Assembly (NCBI GenBank): GCA_041687295.1
Contig: JAWLCG010000160.1
Span: 1 to 10,763, forward strand
Direction of reading: 5' to 3'
DNA: 10,763 bases
From: JAWLCG01 sp041687295
GTDB lineage: Bacteria > Planctomycetota > Phycisphaerae > SM23-33 > FEN-1343
This document shows positions 4,389 to 10,763 of this stretch, in pieces. The notes beneath the pieces were generated by a model, which was not told the origin of the DNA, ran no database searches, and worked only from the letters and a program-made list of their open reading frames with translations. The position numbers and the translations under genes are program-made. Every line of letters begins with the position of its first letter. Within the stretch, counting starts at the first letter, position 1.

Positions 4389-6283
4389 ACCTGCTGATCG
4401 AGTACGCCCAGCGGGAAGGCATCATCGCCGAGCCGGGCTTCACGCAGAAGCAGGTCCACTGGGCCCTGCTGTTCGACGAGGCCGGGCGGTTCCTGGGCGC
4501 CCACCCGCTGGGTCTGGACGACAAGAAGCACCCGGGCGAGCCCTTCAACCGCTGCCCCAACCTGACGCTCTCGGAGATCAAGGCCGGCGGGACGGGCTGC
4601 CGGCATTTCCTGGTGGATTCGGCCGAGGTGGTCACGCTGCTGACCAAGGCCGACGCCGAGCCCGACACCAAGCTGCGGGCCAAGCACGCCTACTTCGTAG
4701 ACCTGCTCCGCCAGGCCGCCATCGTCGAGCCGCGCCTGGGCCCGATCACCGACGCCCTGGCCGACCCCGACGCGCTGGGCCGGATCCGCCAGGCCCTGGC
4801 GGGCCAGACGCCCTCGGCCAAGACCACGCAGAACGTGACGTTTGCGATCCAGGGCGTCGACGGCGTGAGCTACCTCGTCCGCCAGAGCACCTGGCACGAC
4901 TGGTGGCGGGCGTTCCGCAAGACGCTCAGCAAGGACAAGGCCGGCAGGAAGGCCCGGGACAACCAAGCGGCGATGCGCTGCCTGGCCAGCGGGGAGCTGG
5001 TGACGCCGGCCTCGGTGCACCCGAAGATCACCGGCCTGAGCGACGTGGGCGGCCTGGCTATGGGCGACTCGCTGGCGTCGTTCAAGCAGGACGCCTTCCG
5101 CTCCTTCGGCCTGGCCCAGTCAGCCAACGCAGCCATGAGCGAGGAGATGGCCAAGACCTACGCCGAGGCCCTCAACCACCTGATCCGCCATGCGGTCTCG
5201 CTGGCCGGGGCCAAGGTCGCCTACTGGTACGCCGGCGAGGTGCCCGGCGACGCGATCCGCCTGGTGGTGGAAGGGCTTGACGACCTGCTCGGCCCCGGGG
5301 CGGCGTTCGACGACGACTCGGCCGACGCCGAGCGCGACGCCCGGGCGCGGGCCCGGGCCCTGATGGAGGCGGTGAAGGCCGGCGACCGTCACGCCACCGA
5401 CTTGGGCAGCGCCCGCTACTACGCCCTGACGCTCAGCGGCGCCGGTGGGCGTGTGATGGTCCGCGACTGGATGCAGGGCCAGTTCGCCGACCTCGCCACC
5501 AGCGTGACGGCCTGGTTCGACGACCTGGCCATCGTCCGCACCGGCGGCGACGGCGAGGCCAACTCGCCCAGGCTCAACAGCATCCTGCACAGCCTGCTGC
5601 CGCCGCGCCCGGCCGGCCAGACCTACGAGAACTGGACGAAGCCCATCACCGGCCTGCGCCAGCCGATGTGGCACGCCGCCCTGCGCCGCCAGCCGATCCC
5701 CGACGCCGCCGCGGCCAAGGTGCTGCTGCAGCACCGCAGCTTCGTCGTCACCGGCGAGTTCGAGACCGCCTTCGGCTACGAAGGCCAGTGGCAGCACCCG
5801 CGGTCACTGCTGCACATCCGCATGGGCCTGCTGAAGGCCTTCCTCAACCGCAAGTCCAACCCGGGAGAACCGACCATGGAAAGCTACCTCAACGAAGAGC
5901 ACCCCGCCCCCGCCTACCACTGCGGCCGACTGCTGGCCGTGCTGACGGAGATCCAGCGGAGAGCGCTGCCGAATGTCAGCGCCGGTATCACCCAGCGCTA
6001 CTACGGGGCCGCCAGCACCACGCCGGGCCTCGTGCTGGGCCGGCTGATTCAGCTCTGCCAGCACCACCTCGCCAAACCCGATCTTCGCGAAGACACCCGA
6101 ATCTTCCTGGAGAGCCGCCTGGGGGCGATCGCCTGCCGAATCGGCGACCGCATCCCCCCCACGCTGACGCTGGAGCAGCAGTCGCTGTTCGCCCTGGGCT
6201 ACTACCAGCAGAAGGCGAACATGTACTCGCGGAAAGCGGAAGCCGCCATCGAGACGGACGAGGCCACGACCGCCTCGGAGTAG
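4382..6283 (+). CDS. cas8c: Cas8c (Csd1): large subunit of type I-C Cascade
   Basis: This 633-residue protein recognises the PAM and starts target unwinding in Cascade. Recognisable Csd1 features are the N-terminal MLNLLIEYAQREG, the LFDEAGRFLG strand, the KAGGTGCRHFLVDSAEVV block (about 64-81), the NVTFAIQGVDG segment (about 159), the RYYALTLSGAGGRVMVRDW stretch (about 342-360), and the C-terminal PAYHCGRLLAVL helix. Length is typical for the family. The start at 4382 overlaps cas5c by 7 nt, indicating translational coupling; a longer in-frame extension to 4283 lies inside cas5c and lacks homology. The final 135 residues are also made separately as Cas11c. An 81-bp gap follows before cas7c. 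Confidence 0.95.
   Translation: MLNLLIEYAQREGIIAEPGFTQKQVHWALLFDEAGRFLGAHPLGLDDKKHPGEPFNRCPNLTLSEIKAGGTGCRHFLVDSAEVVTLLTKADAEPDTKLRAKHAYFVDLLRQAAIVEPRLGPITDALADPDALGRIRQALAGQTPSAKTTQNVTFAIQGVDGVSYLVRQSTWHDWWRAFRKTLSKDKAGRKARDNQAAMRCLASGELVTPASVHPKITGLSDVGGLAMGDSLASFKQDAFRSFGLAQSANAAMSEEMAKTYAEALNHLIRHAVSLAGAKVAYWYAGEVPGDAIRLVVEGLDDLLGPGAAFDDDSADAERDARARARALMEAVKAGDRHATDLGSARYYALTLSGAGGRVMVRDWMQGQFADLATSVTAWFDDLAIVRTGGDGEANSPRLNSILHSLLPPRPAGQTYENWTKPITGLRQPMWHAALRRQPIPDAAAAKVLLQHRSFVVTGEFETAFGYEGQWQHPRSLLHIRMGLLKAFLNRKSNPGEPTMESYLNEEHPAPAYHCGRLLAVLTEIQRRALPNVSAGITQRYYGAASTTPGLVLGRLIQLCQHHLAKPDLREDTRIFLESRLGAIACRIGDRIPPTLTLEQQSLFALGYYQQKANMYSRKAEAAIETDEATTASE
5876..6283 (+). CDS. cas11c: Cas11c: small subunit translated from an internal start in cas8c
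   Basis: Inside cas8c, in the same frame, GGGAG (5863-5867) precedes ATG 5876 by 8 nt, which corresponds to residue 499 of Cas8c. The product would be 135 residues beginning MESYLNEEHPAPAYHCGRLL and ending at the cas8c stop. Type I-C complexes are known to need independently translated small subunits from this part of cas8, and the strength and position of this ribosome-binding site agree. Cas11 copies form the belly of Cascade and stabilise the crRNA-DNA hybrid. The call rests on site position and family knowledge. Confidence 0.8.
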   Translation: MESYLNEEHPAPAYHCGRLLAVLTEIQRRALPNVSAGITQRYYGAASTTPGLVLGRLIQLCQHHLAKPDLREDTRIFLESRLGAIACRIGDRIPPTLTLEQQSLFALGYYQQKANMYSRKAEAAIETDEATTASE

Positions 6284-6364
6284 CCATCGCCGGGCCTCGC
6301 TACGCCTGCAGAGAGCCTACGAAGCAACGACGACCGACACCTCAACCCATAGGGAGACACACCC

Positions 6365-7354
<990 letters not shown>

Positions 7355-7357
7355 GCC

Positions 7358-8059
7358 ATGTTCGATGAGGACGACCTGCGGCCCATCTCGGCCCTGCAGC
7401 ACCTGGCGTTCTGCCCCCGGCAGTGCGGGCTGATCCACCTGGAGGGGCTCTGGGCCGAGAACCGCCTGACCGTCGAGGGCAGCCAGCTCCACGACAAGGC
7501 CCACCACGGCGAGCCGGAGACCCGCCCGGGCCTCCGCGTCCTGCGGGGCGTGCCCGTCCTGTCGCTGGAGCTGGGCCTGGCCGGGCAGGCCGACGTGGTG
7601 GAATTCGTCGGCGAGGACGGGCCAACCCACCCGCCGGGGCAGTCGCCCACCGACTGCCCCGGCGGCACGCCGTTCCCCGTCGAGTACAAGCGGGGCCGGC
7701 CCAAGGGCGGCGACTGCGACCGCGTCCAGCTCTGCGCCCAGGCCCTGTGCCTCGAGGCCACCCTCGGCCGGCCCGTGCCGCGGGGGGCCCTGTTCTACGC
7801 CCGCACGCGCCGGCGGGAGGAGGTCACCTTCGACGAACCCCTCCGCCGCCGCACGCGCGAGCTGACCTCCGAGCTGCACCGCCTCTTCGACACCGGCCGA
7901 ACGCCCCAGGTGCCCTACCAGCCCAAGTGCCGCAACTGCTCGCTGCTGGAGCTGTGCATGCCTGGTCAGACCGAGCCGGGCCACTCCGCCACCCTCTACC
8001 TGCAACGCAGCCTGAGCCGCCTGGCCCCCGCAGGCCCCCAGGAGGACCCCGACGCATGA
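7358..8059 (+). CDS. cas4: Cas4: Fe-S RecB-type nuclease for spacer processing
   Basis: This 233-residue nuclease trims prespacers and helps select the PAM and orientation during adaptation with Cas1-Cas2. The four Fe-S cysteines are C19 (in HLAFCPRQ) and C191, C194 and C200 (KCRNCSLLELC). The RecB-type active site is H45, D79 (GQAD), E109 and K111 (VEYKRG), and the Q-containing motif RVQLCAQALCLE from 122. Between D79 and E109 there is a Pro/Gly-rich loop (about residues 87-104, THPPGQSPTDCPGG) that looks longer than in typical I-C Cas4; its DNA is a perfect hairpin. GGGGAG (7345-7350) lies 7 nt before the ATG, inside the end of cas7c. The stop overlaps the cas1 start as ATGA. Confidence 0.95.
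   Translation: MFDEDDLRPISALQHLAFCPRQCGLIHLEGLWAENRLTVEGSQLHDKAHHGEPETRPGLRVLRGVPVLSLELGLAGQADVVEFVGEDGPTHPPGQSPTDCPGGTPFPVEYKRGRPKGGDCDRVQLCAQALCLEATLGRPVPRGALFYARTRRREEVTFDEPLRRRTRELTSELHRLFDTGRTPQVPYQPKCRNCSLLELCMPGQTEPGHSATLYLQRSLSRLAPAGPQEDPDA
7631..7665 (+). repeat. 15-bp perfect inverted repeat inside cas4
   Basis: Positions 7631-7645 and 7651-7665 are perfect reverse complements around the 5-nt loop CCCAC. The arm starts CCGCCGGGG and ends CAGTCG. The hairpin encodes most of the extra Pro/Gly loop of Cas4. No T tract follows, so it is not a standard terminator. It may be an inserted palindromic element or an RNA structure that slows transcription or translation between the Cascade and adaptation genes. 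Confidence 0.85.
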
Positions 8060-9084
8060 AGACCCACCTCAACACCCTCTTCGTCACCACACCGGGCGCC
8101 TACCTGGCCAAGGAGGGCCAGAACGTCCTGGTCCGCATTGACTCCAAGCCCCGCCTCCGCGTGCCGCTGCACAACCTCGGCGGCATCGTCTGCCTCGGCG
8201 CCATCGGCTGCAGCCCCGGGGCGATGGGCCTGTGCGCCGAGGCCGGCGTGCCCATCTCGTTCCTGAGCCGCTCGGGCCGCTTCGTTGCCCGCGTCAGCGG
8301 CTTCACCAGCGGCAACGTCCTGCTCCGCCGCGAGCAGTACCGCCAGGCCGACCACCCCGACCAGGCCGCCGCCGTCGCCCGCCACGTCGTGATCGGCAAG
8401 GTCGCCAACAGCCGCTCGGTCCTGCTGCGGGCCCTGCGGACCAGCGCCGAGGGCCCGAGCACCGGGCCCCTCCAGCGGGCCGCCGACCGGCTGGGCCAAA
8501 CCCTCGACGACCTGGACTCGGCCGCCGACCTCGACGCCATCCGCGGCCTTGAGGGCGAGGCCGGCCGGGCCTATTTCGGCGCCTTCGACCACCTCATCAC
8601 CGCCGAGGTCCCGGAGTTCCGCTTCACCACCCGCAGCCGACGGCCGCCGCGCGACCCGGTCAACGCCGTGCTGAGCTTCCTGTACGCCATGCTCGCCCAT
8701 GACGTCCGCAGCGCCTGCGAGGCCGCCGGGCTCGACCCGGCCGTCGGCTTCCTCCACCGCGACCGCCCCGGCCGGCCGGGCCTGGCCCTGGACCTCATGG
8801 AGGAGTTCCGCGCCTTCCTGGCCGACCGCACCGCCCTGGCCCTGATCAACCGCCGACAGCTCAGCCCCGGCGGCTTCACCGCCAACGGCCCCGGCGTCCG
8901 CATGGACGACGCCACCCGCAAAGCCGTCATCACCACCTACCAAAAGGCCAAGGACCGCTCGATCCAGCACCCCTACCTCAACGAGAAGACCACCCTGGGC
9001 CTGTTGCCGCACATCCAGGCGAGGCTGCTGTCGCGGTACCTCCGCGGCGAGCTGGACGCCTACCCCCCGTTCCTGTGGAAGTGA
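8056..9084 (+). CDS. cas1: Cas1: CRISPR integrase
   Basis: This 342-residue integrase inserts new spacers at the leader-repeat junction with Cas2. The catalytic set is visible: the glutamate in IRGLEGEAGRAYF (E166), H234 in GFLHRDRPGRPG, and the acidic residues of LALDLMEEFR (D246, E249). The N-terminal beta domain and the LNTLFVTTPGAYL opening are typical of I-C Cas1. The start at 8056 overlaps the cas4 stop by 4 nt, and AGGAGG (8040-8045) precedes it by 10 nt; a longer upstream frame lies inside cas4 and is a shadow. Cas2 follows after 13 nt. Confidence 0.97.
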   Translation: MKTHLNTLFVTTPGAYLAKEGQNVLVRIDSKPRLRVPLHNLGGIVCLGAIGCSPGAMGLCAEAGVPISFLSRSGRFVARVSGFTSGNVLLRREQYRQADHPDQAAAVARHVVIGKVANSRSVLLRALRTSAEGPSTGPLQRAADRLGQTLDDLDSAADLDAIRGLEGEAGRAYFGAFDHLITAEVPEFRFTTRSRRPPRDPVNAVLSFLYAMLAHDVRSACEAAGLDPAVGFLHRDRPGRPGLALDLMEEFRAFLADRTALALINRRQLSPGGFTANGPGVRMDDATRKAVITTYQKAKDRSIQHPYLNEKTTLGLLPHIQARLLSRYLRGELDAYPPFLWK

Positions 9085-9097
9085 AAGGAGCCCCGCC

Positions 9098-9388
9098 ATG
9101 GTCGTGCTGGTGACCTACGACGTGTCCACCAAGACCCCCGCCGGCCGACGCCGCCTGCACAAGGTCGCCAAGGCCTGCCAGGACTTCGGCCAGCGGGTGC
9201 AGAACTCCGTCTTCGAGTGCCTGGTGGACCCGGCCCAGTGGGCCCAGCTCCGCCACCGCCTGCTGGAGCTCTACGAGCCAACCGAGGACAGCCTGCGGTT
9301 CTACATGCTCGGCGCGAACTGGCGCCGCCGCGTAGAGCACCACGGCACCAAGCCTTCCATCGACTTGGAGGGCCCGCTGGTGATCTGA
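9098..9388 (+). CDS. cas2: Cas2: adaptation-complex subunit
   Basis: This 96-residue ferredoxin-fold protein bridges two Cas1 dimers in the spacer-integration complex. It opens with MVVLVTYDVSTKTPAGRRRL, with the conserved aspartate D8, and contains QNSVFECLVDPAQW and the RFYMLG strand, as in I-C Cas2 proteins. AAGGAG (9085-9090) lies 7 nt before the ATG. It is the last gene of the operon, followed by a hairpin and the CRISPR leader. Confidence 0.95.
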   Translation: MVVLVTYDVSTKTPAGRRRLHKVAKACQDFGQRVQNSVFECLVDPAQWAQLRHRLLELYEPTEDSLRFYMLGANWRRRVEHHGTKPSIDLEGPLVI

Positions 9389-9425
9389 CCGCCCGGCCCC
9401 ACGGCAAGCGCCCATCTGGACCTTC

Positions 9426-9466
9426 CGCCAACCCCAAGCGCCCACAAAAACCCCGGGGGGTTGGCG
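9426..9466 (+). repeat. 10-bp perfect inverted repeat downstream of cas2
   Basis: CGCCAACCCC (9426-9435) and GGGGTTGGCG (9457-9466) are perfect inverted copies around a 21-nt loop. There is no T tract, so ordinary intrinsic termination is unlikely; it may protect the mRNA 3' end or act in the leader. The right arm contains the -35 of the leader promoter candidate. Confidence 0.7.
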
Positions 9467-9489
9467 ATGTCCATAAGCAGCGCTATAGC
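9461..9489 (+). promoter_or_regulatory. Possible CRISPR array promoter
   Basis: TTGGCG (9461-9466) and TATAGC (9484-9489) are separated by exactly 17 bp, each matching four of six consensus bases. The transcript would begin about 110 nt before the first repeat. Other weak -10-like sequences, such as TAATAC near 9569, have no convincing -35. Confidence 0.4.
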
Positions 9490-9582
9490 AGCACCTTGCA
9501 CGATAGATGCAAAGAGGAATCTTTACTGACAACTGAATAGGAGCACAGATCGGCGAAACCCACTCTCTAATACATTGAAGTG

Positions 9583-9604
9583 CGGTAGGTTACAATGCCT
9601 ACCG
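9583..9604. repeat. Palindrome at the leader-repeat junction
   Basis: CGGTAGG (9583-9589) and CCTACCG (9598-9604) form a 7-bp inverted repeat with an 8-nt centre. Its last base is the first base of repeat 1, the point where new spacers are inserted. It could be the leader anchor recognised by Cas1-Cas2. Confidence 0.6.
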
Positions 9605-10763
9605 TCGCCCCCCTCGCGGGGGCGTGGATTGAAACAAGGACTACGAGCAGGCCCGCCGCATGGTCCGCTAGTCGCCCCCCTCGCGGGGGCGTGGATTGAA
9701 ACCTCGGCGTCCGCCGCCACTGGCCGCCGATGGGGCAGGTCGCCCCCCTCGCGGGGGCGTGGATTGAAACTCGTTGGCGCCTCGGTAGTCGGACTGCCTG
9801 AAGGCGTCGCCCCCCTCGCGGGGGCGTGGATTGAAACGCCGCTGCTGGCGGCGCTGGACCAGTCGCCGCTGCGTCGCCCCCCTCGCGGGGGCGTGGATTG
9901 AAACACGCCTGGTCGTGGGGCATGTTCCTGGGCGACGGGTCGCCCCCCTCGCGGGGGCGTGGATTGAAACATCGAGGTCAACGGCAGCCGCCGGCAATCA
10001 GACGAGTCGCCCCCCTCGCGGGGGCGTGGATTGAAACTCCACGATCCCCCTCAGCCTCTCCACCTCGCCCTGGTCGCCCCCCTCGCGGGGGCGTGGATTG
10101 AAACAGGATGACGATCAGGTCCTCAAAGAACCACTGGCCGTCGCCCCCCTCGCGGGGGCGTGGATTGAAACCAGGCCCAGCGGGTTGGTCAGCGTCACGT
10201 AGGCCGGTCGCCCCCCTCGCGGGGGCGTGGATTGAAACTTTTCCCTCTTGCAGGCCTCCAACATGGCCGACCGGTCGCCCCCCTCGCGGGGGCGTGGATT
10301 GAAACTGTGCGAGTTAGTTTGCCGGGGCCCCTGGGGCACCGGTCGCCCCCCTCGCGGGGGCGTGGATTGAAACTCCGCCGGGGCCGAGGGGCCGGGGCGG
10401 GACCGTCCGTCGCCCCCCTCGCGGGGGCGTGGATTGAAACCTTTGCACCATCAGCCGGCGGGGCTGCGTCGCCGACGTCGCCCCCCTCGCGGGGGCGTGG
10501 ATTGAAACGGCCAGGCCGGGCCTCGCGGCGACGGCAAGAGCTCGTCGCCCCCCTCGCGGGGGCGTGGATTGAAACTTGTCTGGCATCTAGCTCCTCCAGG
10601 CCGGCGTAGGGTCGCCCCCCTCGCGGGGGCGTGGATTGAAACGTCCTCCTCTCGAGCTCCAGGGCCGTCTGGCGGTCGTCGCCCCCCTCGCGGGGGCGTG
10701 GATTGAAACATCGAAGGGGCGTGGCGGCGGCAACGGCAGACGCGGCGCCCCCCTCGCGGGGGC
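9604..10763 (+). CRISPR. Type I-C CRISPR array, 17 full repeats plus a partial 18th (continues beyond window)
   Basis: The 32-nt repeat starts GTCGCCCCCC, forms a 7-bp stem (CGCCCCC/GGGGGCG, 5-nt loop) and ends TGGATTGAAAC, which is the 11-nt handle left by Cas5c-type cutting. Repeats begin at 9604, 9671, 9739, 9806, 9873, 9939, 10006, 10073, 10140, 10207, 10274, 10342, 10409, 10477, 10544, 10611 and 10678, and all 17 are identical by eye. A partial copy begins at 10744 with T2 changed to G. Spacers are 34-36 nt, mostly 35, and all different. The leader is on the left, so the newest spacers are next to cas2. Confidence 0.99.

Larger units (their letters stand above)
9389..9603 (+). promoter_or_regulatory. 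CRISPR leader
   Basis: These 215 bp between cas2 and the first repeat contain no gene. The last 130 bp or so are clearly richer in A+T than the surrounding DNA, as leaders usually are. Visible parts are an inverted repeat at 9426-9466, a possible promoter at 9461-9489, and a palindrome touching the first repeat. The array is read away from cas2, consistent with repeats ending in ATTGAAAC. Confidence 0.8.

Noticed and set aside
9541..9603. Second target of the regulatory guide in the CRISPR leader (minus-strand TTC followed by AAT near 9577)
   Set aside because: Only the first three guide positions match after the PAM; the pairing then fails.
9523..9997. ORFs with repeated peptides FNPRPREGGD, VSIHAPARGAT, FQSTPPRGGR or VAPLAGAWIET across the array
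   Set aside because: These are translations of the CRISPR repeat in different frames and a well-known source of spurious protein predictions.

Overview
The window comes from a GC-rich bacterium. The coding regions look roughly two-thirds G+C or higher, with codons ending mostly in G or C. Nothing visible fixes the phylum. The main content is a complete type I-C (Dvulg-type) CRISPR-Cas locus on the + strand in the order cas3, cas5c, cas8c (with an internal cas11c start), cas7c, cas4, cas1, cas2, leader, array. The array has 17 full 32-nt repeats and runs off the right edge.

Left flank (1-994): the C-terminal part of an IS1182-type transposase, then about 330 bp without a recognisable gene. 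Next, on the minus strand, comes the 3' part of a tRNA-Gly(GCC), from anticodon stem to discriminator base, followed by what looks like its own Rho-independent terminator. The 5' half of the tRNA is absent. That is the pattern expected at one end of an element integrated in a tRNA gene, with the cas locus on the element side (inference). The cas3 upstream region has an 8-bp inverted repeat and a plausible promoter.

Centre (3335-3632): cas3 ends in its own terminator, and an AT-richer 298-bp gap separates it from cas5c. This gap holds the most interesting feature of the window. On the minus strand lies a single degenerate CRISPR repeat, with the last 10 nt identical to the array repeat and the hairpin architecture kept although its sequence differs. 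A spacer-like segment follows and ends in a terminator instead of a second repeat. The first 16 nt of this guide match a site about 80 bp away at 14/16 positions, directly after a TTC, the usual I-C PAM. The only two mismatches are at guide positions 6 and 12, the bases flipped out in type I guides. The site sits between the -35 and -10 of the apparent promoter of cas5c-cas8c-cas7c-cas4-cas1-cas2 and overlaps the guide's own predicted promoter. This looks like a crRNA-like regulatory RNA of the CreA/CreR kind that lets Cascade repress its own operon. A 31-codon mini-ORF with a good Shine-Dalgarno directly follows this promoter and could be a leader ORF or a CreT-like toxin.

Right part (3633-10763): the six tightly packed genes encode the Cascade subunits (Cas5c, Cas8c, Cas11c, Cas7c) and the adaptation proteins (Cas4, Cas1, Cas2). 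Cas5c, which processes pre-crRNA in I-C systems, would also be expected to process the regulatory guide. Cas3 is transcribed separately and would degrade targets. Downstream of cas2 come a 10-bp inverted repeat, a leader with a possible promoter, a palindrome abutting the first repeat, and the array with spacers of 34-36 nt.
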